Assembly: GCA_902763505.1 (NCBI GenBank)
Contig: CACWSO010000008.1
Span: 49,816 to 113,815 of the forward strand
Length of the DNA: 64,000 bases
Origin: an uncultured Eubacteriales bacterium
GTDB taxonomy: Bacteria; Bacillota; Clostridia; Peptostreptococcales; Anaerovoracaceae
Reading direction: 5' to 3'
The stretch's first letter is position 1. Each line of letters starts with the position of its first letter. The notes beneath the pieces are model-generated. The model made no database searches. It was given only the letters and a program-made list of their open reading frames with translations, and was not told where the DNA came from. Shown here piece by piece: positions 1 to 8,835 of this stretch. Position numbers and translations under genes: made by a program.

Positions 1-2
1 CG

Positions 3-3000
3 GTAAGCGTTCCGAACAGATTTGAATGCTATATATGCAATCCGACGAATGGAGCACAGGATTTTATCGCTTACAAAATGAATCCCCCTGCGTACATTAC
101 ACTGAAGAAAACATCGGCAAATGCATTTTCGACAGCAGCCGGAAGCGGATACAGTTTTGAGGGCATCGAGTATTCTGTTTACAGCAGCAGCGGCGGACTG
201 GCAGGGAAGCTCACCTGCAATGCGAGCGGGTCAACCAATACACTCACGCTTGATACAGGAACATACACGGTCAAAGAAACAAAGACGAACAAATGGTATA
301 AGCTGAATCCGCAAACATACAGTAAGACACTTACGACAGGGCAGACATGGACCGTACCCGCCAGTGACAGTCCGGAGACGGGAACCATAAAAATAAAGAA
401 AACGGTAAAGGGAAAGTATACCGGAGATCTTGCCTTTGCTTTCAGACTGACGAATACCGCCAACTCTAGTATTGTTTATAACATTGTCACAGATAAGGTA
501 ACAGGTGAGGCTGCTGTCGATGTGATTGAGGGAACCTATCGGTGTGAAGAAGTTCTTTCTGAAGGAGAAGAGATCATCGATTTGACAGGAGCACAGACCG
601 GGACGGTTAAAATCGGTGAGACGTACACCTTCGAAAGAGAAAATATGATGCCGGCGTCGGGGACACTGCTGATCAACAAGTCAACAGATGACGGCGGGTC
701 GCCGGCAGGTTTCAAATTCAAGGTGACCGGGCAGTTATACAATCAAGGGATCATCACGGCGGAGAAACTGATTGACGCAGCCAGCCCAACAGTAACGGAT
801 TATGATGAGACAGTCTATCAGCTGGGCGAATGGAAAGCTGCAGAGAAGGACATTGATGCGCTCAACAAGGCGGCAGAAGACAGAAAAAGCGGGAGCATGA
901 CAGTTACACTCACCAATGCGCTGACATACAAAGGCAACAAAGGCATCAGCATCCAGGATCTTGTTGCGGATCCGACGGGCAAGATTGAAAAGGATACCAT
1001 CATCACTGACAGCGGTAAAACATACAAAGCATTGGAAGACGTCTCCTACGAAATCATTTATGAGGAAACAGCAGAGCCAGAAAAAACAGAGGAAGCAAAG
1101 GAAACAGATAACAAAAAGATAGATGTCGAGAAGACCGGAGATAATATCAGAGAGCTTTTTGCTGGGGAGTCTTTTGAAGAATTGGATGTTTCCGATATCG
1201 ATCTCAAAACCGAGGTAAAAGTCAATCTTCAGCCTGTTCAGTATGTTTACAACAGTGAAGAGCCGAGGCAGTCAGGATATGAAACGGACACTGACAAACA
1301 AATCGACAATAAAAAATCTGAAACGGAGGAGAAGGACAAGTATAAACTCAAGCGCGACAACTTTGACTGGTTTGGAGCGGCCACCGCATATCAGGAAATA
1401 AAAAACGGAGAACTGACAGGAAACAACGAAACTACGGTTGAGACAGGAGATAACGGAACGACTGCGGAACTGAGCGAAGGAATCACCTATGGATCATTTA
1501 CAGTCACAGAAGTGATGACAGAAACACAAAAGGCAAAGTATAAGCAACCTCAGACGCAGACGAAGGAAATCAAGCAGCAGAACGGATCTGCTGCTTTTGT
1601 ATTCTCATTTGAAAATAAGGCCAGATGGGCGGGAGCGGGCATTATCAAAACAAGTGACGATGGAAACGTTTCAGGTATCGCGTTCAAATTGGAAGGCAAG
1701 AATCATAGCGGAGAAGCAATCGAACGAGAGGCTGTAACAGACGCTGACGGAAGGATCAACTTCGGCAAATTGTACGCAGGTGAATACGTAGTGTCTGAAA
1801 CAGGATTTGATTCTAAGAAATATGAGAACAATTACAAACTGGAAGGATACAAAGTGCCGGCGCAGAGACTGGTCATTACGGGTGATGAAACAAGTGATGT
1901 AGAAATAAAATTTCACAATGTCCCTTTGAAGAGCCTCTATCTGACGAAGGTGGATAAAGAGTCGCAGTTATTCCTCAAGAACGCAGTCTTTGCATTGTAT
2001 GAAGACAAAAAAGAACTGGCGATGTTCCGGTTGATTCTGAATGATTTCGGGCAGACCGAAATAGAGATGATACGATGCGATGCGGCTTTTTCTTCAGAAT
2101 TGGGAGATACTGCAAAAGCAACCGACCGCAAGGACGGCGAACAAAATGATTATAACTTCGCAGTAATCAGAGGATTGAAGGAAGGCAATCATTACACAAT
2201 CAAAGAGATCACTGCGCCGGCAGGATACGCGGCATCGGTCGATCAGGCCTTTGTCTTTGAGGACGGAATGAAACTGATCATGGAAAATGCTGCTCCTGAG
2301 ATCGGCACATCGGCGGTTGATAAAACAACAAAAAAACAGATGTCAGATGCGGAAGGAATGGTGACGATCGTAGATACCGTTTCATATAACAATCTCTGTC
2401 CGGGACACAAATATCTTCTGAGCGGAGTCCTTGCTCTGAAGCCGGGAGAGAACAGGACGGTGGAACAAATAGAGCAGGATGCAGAGACCATTGAAATCGT
2501 GAAAGACGCCAAGGGCAATGAAGTTACAGCGCAGAAGGAATTTGTGCCAAAGTCTGAAAACGGCACAGTGGATATAGAGTTCAGATTTGATGCATCACTT
2601 CTTGACGGAAAACAGGCCGTTGCGATGGAGCAACTTGTCGACCCGGCGCTAACTGGGATTAATGGCGTGATCACAGTGGTTGCATCTCATGAAGACATGG
2701 ACGATCAGGCACAGACCATCTATTTCCCAAAGGTCAATACAGAAGCATCTGCCGATGACACGGGGAAGAGCATTACAGAAGCGGACAACTACGTCACGAT
2801 TACAGATAGGGTTGACTATTCCAATGTGATAGCCGGAAAGATATATGAAATCACGGGAACGCTCATGGATAAGGAAACGGGAAAGCCGGTTCTCTCAGGC
2901 GGCAATAAAGTAACGTCAACCGTGGTGTTCAGAGCGGAAAAGGAAGGACCTGTTTTTGCAGGAGAAGGTGAGATACTTGTAGAAGAAACCAGAGATGTGC

Positions 3001-3629
3001 ATGAATTGGTATCCGGCACCGTTGACTTAAAATTTAGCTTTGATGGCTCTGCGTTAAGCGGAACAGGCGCTGTTGTTTTTGAGAAACTATTTACCGGCGG
3101 AAGTCTTGTCGGTGAACATTCTGATATCAACGATACGAAACAGACAGTCTATCTTCCGGGAATAGAGACGACGGCCAACACAAACGGGACAGATAAAGTA
3201 TCTGACAAAGTGGAGTATAGGAATCTGCTGGCAGGCGAAAAATACATCATGCGGGGACAGCTTATGGATAAGTCTACGGGAAAAGAACTCATTATCGATG
3301 GAAGAGATTTCACGGCACAGATGGAGTTCGTTCCTGAAAAGAGCAATGGTTCCATCATCATGGATTTCCCTGTAAATGTAAAGGATCTGCAAGGGAAGAC
3401 CGCAGTCGTGTTTGAAACATGCTCTCTTGTGACAGACACTGAGTTTGGACCGACGGAAACGCAAGTGATCAGTCATAAGGATATCAACAACAAAGCGCAG
3501 ACAGTATCTTTTGATGTTCCGCAGACGGGCCAGAAAGGTCCTTGGATGCTGCTGTTTCCGATTGGCCTGATGACCGCGGCAGCAATCAGCTTCCTCCTGA
3601 GAAATCTGAGAAAGGCGGGTAGAGCATGA
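3..3629 (+). CDS. Giant Cna-B/VaFE-repeat surface adhesin or pilin, 5' partial
   Basis: The reading frame is open from base 3 with no ribosome binding site before the first ATG at 78, so the gene begins left of the window. At least 1208 residues are visible. The protein is a chain of beta-sandwich modules of the Cna-B/SpaA type, with phrases such as GEYVVSETG and YTIKEITAPAGY. Three C-terminal VaFE (Thr-Gln ester-bond) repeats follow; their signatures AVAMEQL, AVVFEKL and AVVFETC are visible. The end carries a sorting signal: VPQTG, a hydrophobic helix (WMLLFPIGLMTAAAISFLL), then RNLRKAGRA. Such proteins are covalently anchored to the wall by a sortase, and a sortase gene lies two genes downstream. 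An acidic, Lys/Glu-rich stretch in the middle looks like a linker. Ligand unknown. The stop overlaps the next start (ATGA). Confidence 0.85.
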   Translation, partial: VSVPNRFECYICNPTNGAQDFIAYKMNPPAYITLKKTSANAFSTAAGSGYSFEGIEYSVYSSSGGLAGKLTCNASGSTNTLTLDTGTYTVKETKTNKWYKLNPQTYSKTLTTGQTWTVPASDSPETGTIKIKKTVKGKYTGDLAFAFRLTNTANSSIVYNIVTDKVTGEAAVDVIEGTYRCEEVLSEGEEIIDLTGAQTGTVKIGETYTFERENMMPASGTLLINKSTDDGGSPAGFKFKVTGQLYNQGIITAEKLIDAASPTVTDYDETVYQLGEWKAAEKDIDALNKAAEDRKSGSMTVTLTNALTYKGNKGISIQDLVADPTGKIEKDTIITDSGKTYKALEDVSYEIIYEETAEPEKTEEAKETDNKKIDVEKTGDNIRELFAGESFEELDVSDIDLKTEVKVNLQPVQYVYNSEEPRQSGYETDTDKQIDNKKSETEEKDKYKLKRDNFDWFGAATAYQEIKNGELTGNNETTVETGDNGTTAELSEGITYGSFTVTEVMTETQKAKYKQPQTQTKEIKQQNGSAAFVFSFENKARWAGAGIIKTSDDGNVSGIAFKLEGKNHSGEAIEREAVTDADGRINFGKLYAGEYVVSETGFDSKKYENNYKLEGYKVPAQRLVITGDETSDVEIKFHNVPLKSLYLTKVDKESQLFLKNAVFALYEDKKELAMFRLILNDFGQTEIEMIRCDAAFSSELGDTAKATDRKDGEQNDYNFAVIRGLKEGNHYTIKEITAPAGYAASVDQAFVFEDGMKLIMENAAPEIGTSAVDKTTKKQMSDAEGMVTIVDTVSYNNLCPGHKYLLSGVLALKPGENRTVEQIEQDAETIEIVKDAKGNEVTAQKEFVPKSENGTVDIEFRFDASLLDGKQAVAMEQLVDPALTGINGVITVVASHEDMDDQAQTIYFPKVNTEASADDTGKSITEADNYVTITDRVDYSNVIAGKIYEITGTLMDKETGKPVLSGGNKVTSTVVFRAEKEGPVFAGEGEILVEETRDVHELVSGTVDLKFSFDGSALSGTGAVVFEKLFTGGSLVGEHSDINDTKQTVYLPGIETTANTNGTDKVSDKVEYRNLLAGEKYIMRGQLMDKSTGKELIIDGRDFTAQMEFVPEKSNGSIIMDFPVNVKDLQGKTAVVFETCSLVTDTEFGPTETQVISHKDINNKAQTVSFDVPQTGQKGPWMLLFPIGLMTAAAISFLLRNLRKAGRA

Positions 3630-5182
3630 TGAACAGAATAATAGTTTTGCTTTTGCTGTCGCTGCTGATTGCATTTCCGACCTGCCTGGTTCCGGTGGAT
3701 GCGGCAACTGTTTGTACCGTAAACTATTACTATACTTCGACCGACAATCCGGAAGGGGTGCCGGACCCGACCTCCGGTATGTTCAGCGGAGACAAATGGA
3801 AGATCACGCCTGCCGAAGTCTCACAGATGGTATACACCAAAACTGTTGGCGCAAAAACCGAAACATATACGTTTAAGGGATGGTACACGAATATCAATTG
3901 TCTAGGTAAAAAGTATACGCCCGGAGCAGAAACAACAGAACTGAAACCAAGCGTAGTGAACGGTACATATACGCTGAACCTATATGGCAAGTGGAAGTGC
4001 AGTGAAACAGGAGGCGAAGAGGGGAAACAAGAAGGGGAGACAATCGAAGAAGAAAACGCTGATTCTGTGGCGGGCATTTCTTCTATTTCCGCATATACGT
4101 TTCCTGAAGTTGGGAGTACCAGACCATTGGAAGCAAAATTCTCCTCCGGATCTGTCCTTAGCTATTCATCTAGTAACCCGGCAGTCGTTTCCGTTGATGA
4201 AAACGGCCTGATGAAAGCAAATGGAGCGGGGTCAGCAGAGATTACAATAACCTGCGGCGGGGATGCAGGCGCTGATCCAATCTCAAAAACATTGGCGGTC
4301 AGTGTTCCGTCATTCAGCAGCAGAGAGACGGCGCTTGCACCATGGAAGCATATTTTGATCGATACATTTTTTCATATCAACGACAGGAGGTACAGTTTTT
4401 CCAGACCAGGGAAGTACTGGAAGGACAGCAATGGAAACTGGAGCGGAAAGACCGGAGGAAATGGGAATACCCAGAGCTGCATCACCCTGCCTACAGTTTC
4501 GCTTAAAAGAACAGGGATCATCTCAACGGACAGCGGCAATATCTGGCTGAGTTCCAACATGTCTTCGCGACCAAACGGTACAGTTAAGAGTCTGCAGAAG
4601 AATTCAAAGAAACTGAAAATCACATTTCCGCACAAAAGCCTGAAAAGCCTTGTGAAAAGCGGAGGCGTAAGATACGGAGACATCGTCTGCCGCTCTGGTC
4701 ACACCTTTGTATTTATGGGAACAGATTCGAAAGGGACCCCATTGATTTTTAACGGTGGAACACTGCGAAACATCGGGAATGGTACAAAGGTGATATGGGG
4801 CCACAACGACAGATTGACTTCAAAAGTCAAAAAACAGATACGAGATTCGAATGCGCAGGGTGATAAATGGAGAAAGGGGATTCTATCTGATTCGAGTTTC
4901 AATGGAATCAATACAAGCGGCAAAAACCTGAACAATGCGATTCATATTGTGTGCAGTATCAATACGTTTACAGTTAAGACGAGTTGTGTGAATGGAACGA
5001 TAAGCCTGGGAAACAACTACATGGCCGGACAGGATGTTACTGTAAGCTATGCCCCTTCAGCCGGAAGAGCACTTGACTACGTATTGGTAGATGGCAATAA
5101 AGTAGATCCATCACAGTACGGGAGCAGCTATACTTTCAAGGGGATTGAAGCCAACCATTCGGTCGACGTCGTATATCGGTAA
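3626..5182 (+). CDS. Secreted multidomain protein with InlB-like repeat, Ig-like domain and papain-like (CHAP/NlpC-type) region
   Basis: 518 residues. An N-terminal signal peptide (hydrophobic stretch ending near VDAAT, residue 28) directs export. Residues about 30-125 resemble an InlB B-repeat (YTFKGWYTN then LYGKWKC). Residues about 150-230 resemble a bacterial Ig-like (Big2) domain, with YSSSNPAVVSVDENGLMKANGAG. Residues about 235-440 look like a papain-fold amidase or peptidase: Cys285 in QSCITLP and His359 in GDIVCRSGHTFVFMG fit a Cys/His pair. A further small beta domain closes the protein, with no wall anchor. The start overlaps the adhesin stop, and 17 bases separate it from the sortase gene, so the three form one operon. 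Activity on peptidoglycan or on the adhesin is inference; no family name can be fixed by eye. Confidence 0.7.
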   Translation: MMNRIIVLLLLSLLIAFPTCLVPVDAATVCTVNYYYTSTDNPEGVPDPTSGMFSGDKWKITPAEVSQMVYTKTVGAKTETYTFKGWYTNINCLGKKYTPGAETTELKPSVVNGTYTLNLYGKWKCSETGGEEGKQEGETIEEENADSVAGISSISAYTFPEVGSTRPLEAKFSSGSVLSYSSSNPAVVSVDENGLMKANGAGSAEITITCGGDAGADPISKTLAVSVPSFSSRETALAPWKHILIDTFFHINDRRYSFSRPGKYWKDSNGNWSGKTGGNGNTQSCITLPTVSLKRTGIISTDSGNIWLSSNMSSRPNGTVKSLQKNSKKLKITFPHKSLKSLVKSGGVRYGDIVCRSGHTFVFMGTDSKGTPLIFNGGTLRNIGNGTKVIWGHNDRLTSKVKKQIRDSNAQGDKWRKGILSDSSFNGINTSGKNLNNAIHIVCSINTFTVKTSCVNGTISLGNNYMAGQDVTVSYAPSAGRALDYVLVDGNKVDPSQYGSSYTFKGIEANHSVDVVYR

Positions 5183-5199
5183 GGCGGTCGGATTGCAAG

Positions 5200-5958
5200 A
5201 TGAAAAGACGAAAGAAACGAATAGCCGGACTGCTTACAGCAGTGGTTTTGATTCTCATGGCCGATTTGCTGGTGTTCTACTTTGCAGGGATTCCCAAGCT
5301 AGATCATGCAGTCATGCAAAAGGCTTGGAGAGGGCTTGATCTCCGAAACAAGTATCTGGAAAACACAGATATGGTCGGCTGGCTTCAGGTAGAAGGGACA
5401 GAAATCAATTATCCTGTCATGCGCGGAGAACGTTATCTGCACAGAAATTTCAAAAAAGAAAGAGATGTATCCGGCAGTCTGTTTGTAGAGAACGATTGGA
5501 GCAATGAAGACATATGCACATTGATCTATGGTCATAACATGTGGATGTATGGGACAATGCTGAACCCACTGCATCGATTTACTGAACAGGACTTCTTCCA
5601 AAATAACAGAAGCATTCAATACTATGCCTTGCTTGACAGTGGACACAGAGCGGAAAAACGCACGTACGAAATCATATGCTGTATCAGAACCAGCGTTGAC
5701 GAGTGGAATTATGCCAGTTGCCAGTATATCTGTTCAAGTAAAGATCTGAACACATTTTTGGATGAATGCAGGAGCAGAGCGCTTCTGAAAACAGATACTG
5801 TCTTTGAAGCAGGTGAAGCGATTGTTTTGTCCACATGTTCATATCACGTAAGAGGCGGTAAGGGAAGGCTGCTTCTTGTCGGCAGCCTGACAAGCAGAAC
5901 TGACCAGAATAGGATTGACGTGCAACAGAGAACGGATAAAAGTGCGGCAAAAAACTGA
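5200..5958 (+). CDS. srtB: Class B sortase
   Basis: 252 residues. A basic N-terminus and one membrane helix (about 8-30) hold the enzyme outside the membrane. The catalytic triad of sortases is visible: His112 in IYGHNM, Cys213 in VLSTCSY and Arg223 in GRLLLVG. The stretch between His and Cys and the NDWSNEDICTLIYGHNM region are typical of class B enzymes. Sortases cleave a C-terminal sorting motif and join the protein to an amino group of the wall or of another pilin subunit. The likely substrate is the first gene of this operon, which ends in VPQTG. The gene starts 17 bases after the preceding stop; no terminator hairpin is obvious after it. Confidence 0.92.
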   Translation: MKRRKKRIAGLLTAVVLILMADLLVFYFAGIPKLDHAVMQKAWRGLDLRNKYLENTDMVGWLQVEGTEINYPVMRGERYLHRNFKKERDVSGSLFVENDWSNEDICTLIYGHNMWMYGTMLNPLHRFTEQDFFQNNRSIQYYALLDSGHRAEKRTYEIICCIRTSVDEWNYASCQYICSSKDLNTFLDECRSRALLKTDTVFEAGEAIVLSTCSYHVRGGKGRLLLVGSLTSRTDQNRIDVQQRTDKSAAKN

Positions 5959-5987
5959 TTGATATAGACTTCTCTGAATGTTATACT
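5959..5987 (+). promoter_or_regulatory. Sigma-A type promoter of the EF-G-like gene, followed by a small inverted repeat
   Basis: TTGATA (5959-5964), a 17-base spacer and TATACT (5982-5987). Just after it, GTATGC (5994-5999) and GCATAC (6004-6009) form an inverted repeat at the expected transcript start, which may be an operator or a 5' hairpin. Confidence 0.6.
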
Positions 5988-6048
5988 TATTGCGTATGCG
6001 CGGGCATACACAAAACAGTCAATATAATTTTTAGGGAGGTCTCATTAG

Positions 6049-7992
6049 ATGAAGGGCTATAAAAGCGAAAACATTAGAAACGTCGCGCTGGTAGGACACG
6101 GCGGCTGCGGAAAAACTACTTTCCTGGAAGCTGCACTTCTGGCAACAGGCGTTATCTCAAGACTGGGTAAAGTTGAAGACGGCCAGACAGTTTCCGACTA
6201 TGACAAAATGGAAATTGAAAAGGGCTATTCCATCAATTGCTCAGTAGTACCTGTTGAATACAACAAGGTAAAGATCAACTTCGTTGACACTCCGGGATCA
6301 TTCGATTTCGTAGGCGAAGTAAATTCAGCACTCAGAGCAGTTGAAGCTGCAGCAATCCTCGTTGACGCTGCATCAGGAATTCAGGTTGGAACAGAGAAGG
6401 CATGGGATTCATGCAAAGAGTTCTCAGTACCTAGATTTTTCCTGATCAACAAAATCGATAAGGATAACGTAAATCTTGATGAACTGGTTGGACAGCTCAA
6501 GGCGAAGTTCGGTTCATCCGTAGTTACTCTGGACGACAGAGAATCTCTGGAAGAAGAAATCGCAGGAACTGACGAAGAGCTCATGGAATACTATTTTGAA
6601 AACATGGAGCTGACTGACGAGCAGTTTGCAAAGGGTCTGTCAAAGGGTATCGGAACCGGCGACATCGTTCCTGTATTCACATGTTCATCCCTCACAGGCG
6701 ATGGAATTCAGGAAGTACTGCAGCAGTTTATAGATTTTGTACCAAAGCCTGCAGATCACGAACCGTATCCTGCAGTTGACGGCAAGGATGAAGAGATCGA
6801 AGTACCGGTTGACGCTGCTGGTAAGCCGGCTGTACTGGTATTCAAGACTCTGGCAGATTCCTTCCTCGGCAAGATTTCACTGGCTAAGGTTATCAGCGGA
6901 ACAATCAAGGCCGGACAGGTGATCTACAATGCAAATTCAGAAAAGGAAGAAAAGCTTGGATCTCTGTTCTTTGTAAGAGGAAAGAACCAGGAAGATGCAC
7001 CGGAAGTTGTTGCTGGTGATATCGTTGCAATCGGTAAGCTCCAGAACACTAAGACAGGTGATACACTCTGTGAGAAGGCAAACATTATCAAATTCCCTAA
7101 AATTCACTTCCCTTCACCGACTCTGTATCAGTGTGTTGAACCTGCTAAGAGCGGAGATGACGAGAAGATGGGAACTGGCCTGAAGAGACTCATGGAAGAA
7201 GACCCATCCTTCGTTCTCGAGAACAACATTGAAACACACCAGACTCTCATCGGAGGTCAGGGAGATATCCAGTTGAACATCATGAAGGATAAGCTCAAGG
7301 ATAAGTTCGGTGTTGATGTTAACACAGTACCACAGAAGATTGCTTACAGAGAGACAATCAAGGGTACTTCAGACGTTCAGGGTAAGCACAAGAAGCAGAC
7401 AGGCGGCGCAGGACAGTATGGTGACGTTTGGATCAGATTCTCACCTTCAGAAGAAGAATTTGAATTCGGCGAAGAACTGTTCGGTGGTTCCGTTCCTAAG
7501 AACTATGTGCCGGCGGTTGAAAAGGGACTCAGAGAGTGCATGGAAAAGGGCCCTCTCGCAGGATGTAAAGTACAGAATGTTAAGGCGATCCTCTACGATG
7601 GTTCTTACCATGAAGTAGACTCAAACGAAATGGCATTCAAGATTGCTGCATCACTGGCATTCAAGAAGGGTATCGCAGAAGCAAATCCTTGCCTGCTCGA
7701 GCCAATCATGAAGCTTGAAATCAAGGTTCCTGACGATTACGTTGGCGCTGTTATGGGCGACCTGCCTAACAGACGTGGCGCTGTTCTGGGTATGGAGCCT
7801 ATCGGAGGCGGCATCCAGAAGCTGATGGCTGAAGCGCCTCAGGCTGAACTGCTCGACTATGCGATTGCACTGAGAACAATGACACAGGCAAGAGGTTCCT
7901 TCGAAATGGAATTCTCAAGACACGATCCTGTTCCTAACAACATTGCACAGAAGATCATCGCAGATTACAAGGCTTCCCTGGAAGAGAAATAA
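6049..7992 (+). CDS. Elongation factor G-like GTPase (FusA2-type paralogue)
   Basis: 647 residues, somewhat shorter than canonical EF-G (about 690). GTPase motifs are clear: GHGGCGKTT (16-24), DTPG (80-83) and NKID (134-137). The P-loop context and the switch I region (EIEKGYSINCSV instead of the usual QERGITI form) differ from canonical EF-G and match the EF-G-like paralogues common in Clostridia and Actinobacteria. Domains II to V follow, with the domain IV signature around GGAGQYGDVW and a C-terminal PNRRGAVLGMEP segment. The protein presumably acts on the ribosome, but the role of this paralogue type is not settled. It has its own promoter, a good ribosome binding site (GGGAGG) and a strong terminator, so it is monocistronic. 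Confidence 0.85.
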   Translation: MKGYKSENIRNVALVGHGGCGKTTFLEAALLATGVISRLGKVEDGQTVSDYDKMEIEKGYSINCSVVPVEYNKVKINFVDTPGSFDFVGEVNSALRAVEAAAILVDAASGIQVGTEKAWDSCKEFSVPRFFLINKIDKDNVNLDELVGQLKAKFGSSVVTLDDRESLEEEIAGTDEELMEYYFENMELTDEQFAKGLSKGIGTGDIVPVFTCSSLTGDGIQEVLQQFIDFVPKPADHEPYPAVDGKDEEIEVPVDAAGKPAVLVFKTLADSFLGKISLAKVISGTIKAGQVIYNANSEKEEKLGSLFFVRGKNQEDAPEVVAGDIVAIGKLQNTKTGDTLCEKANIIKFPKIHFPSPTLYQCVEPAKSGDDEKMGTGLKRLMEEDPSFVLENNIETHQTLIGGQGDIQLNIMKDKLKDKFGVDVNTVPQKIAYRETIKGTSDVQGKHKKQTGGAGQYGDVWIRFSPSEEEFEFGEELFGGSVPKNYVPAVEKGLRECMEKGPLAGCKVQNVKAILYDGSYHEVDSNEMAFKIAASLAFKKGIAEANPCLLEPIMKLEIKVPDDYVGAVMGDLPNRRGAVLGMEPIGGGIQKLMAEAPQAELLDYAIALRTMTQARGSFEMEFSRHDPVPNNIAQKIIADYKASLEEK

Positions 7993-8015
7993 TCTCGCGC
8001 AGAATCAATGCAAGC

Positions 8016-8047
8016 AAAAACGCCCGCTTTATGCGGGCGTTTTTTTA
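8016..8047 (+). terminator. Rho-independent terminator after the EF-G-like gene
   Basis: ACGCCCGC, loop TTTAT, GCGGGCGT, followed by a run of T and preceded by a run of A. The hairpin could also work in reverse. Confidence 0.9.
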
Positions 8048-8076
8048 TTTCAATCGGATATGGTAAAATACAAACT

Positions 8077-8835
8077 ATGAGAAAGACAATTTTGACAAAG
8101 GATGTTTTGATATCCAGAGAAATTGAATATATGATTGAGACCGGGATGTTCGGAGAAGGTGATAAGCTTCCGTCTGAACGTCTGCTCGCAGACCAGTTCA
8201 ATGTACAGCGTGGAACAATCAGGAATGCATTGCAACTTCTGATAGACAGAGGCCTGATTGAAGCGAGAGACCGTTCCGGTTATTACGTTGCGGCTTCCAG
8301 AATACGTTTCGATAAGGATCAATATAACTCTAGACGGAATATCATAAAACAGAGCGGCAAGGAAGCATTTGTTAAGCTCCTGAGCTTTGAGAAGACGATC
8401 ATCCCGGGAAAAGTGCTGGAAAAAGCGGAAGAAATGTCGGCGGAAGACAATTCGGTCCGCAGCGAGCTTTCGCCGGACGTGCATGTGTACCGAATCATGC
8501 GGCTGCGTTTTATCGACGGGGAGCCAATCGCCATCGAGCGCACAAATATCCAGTGTGATCTTACGCCGGATTTAAAAGAAGAAGATGTTCATGATCAGTC
8601 AATCTATAAAATGCTCAATGATAAATACGGCATCAAAATGAAGAGAGCCTACACAAGAATCACAGCGGTGTATGCGAATGGGCTGGAGTCGGAACTGTTG
8701 AACATCGATATGAAAAAACCTGTTATGAGGTATGAGGGAATCGTTTTTGACAGCGAAGGCAGGCTGATCGAATACTATGACGACATATTGTTAAAGGAGA
8801 AGGTGGAGTTTTTCAGCAATGAAGTCGATGTCTGA
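8077..8835 (+). CDS. GntR-family (HutC type, UTRA) transcriptional regulator 1
   Basis: 252 residues from ATG 8077. A start further upstream would lie inside the terminator hairpin and is rejected. The N-terminus is a GntR winged helix (LPSERLLADQFNVQRGTIRNA), followed by a UTRA ligand-binding domain (about 90-245) ending with IVFDSEGRLIEYYDD. HutC-type regulators usually repress catabolic operons and let go when a sugar phosphate or similar ligand binds. The neighbouring fructosamine genes are the likely targets (inference). There is no Shine-Dalgarno sequence; an extended -10 box TGGTAAAAT ends eight bases before the ATG, which suggests a leaderless mRNA. The end overlaps the next gene. Confidence 0.88.
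   Translation: MRKTILTKDVLISREIEYMIETGMFGEGDKLPSERLLADQFNVQRGTIRNALQLLIDRGLIEARDRSGYYVAASRIRFDKDQYNSRRNIIKQSGKEAFVKLLSFEKTIIPGKVLEKAEEMSAEDNSVRSELSPDVHVYRIMRLRFIDGEPIAIERTNIQCDLTPDLKEEDVHDQSIYKMLNDKYGIKMKRAYTRITAVYANGLESELLNIDMKKPVMRYEGIVFDSEGRLIEYYDDILLKEKVEFFSNEVDV

Noticed and set aside
78-80. ATG 78 as the start of the surface protein gene
   Set aside because: The frame is open back to base 3, no binding site or signal peptide precedes it, and the protein begins mid-domain.
8008-8076. Upstream start of the first GntR regulator
   Set aside because: It would place codons through the terminator hairpin and add residues unlike the family.
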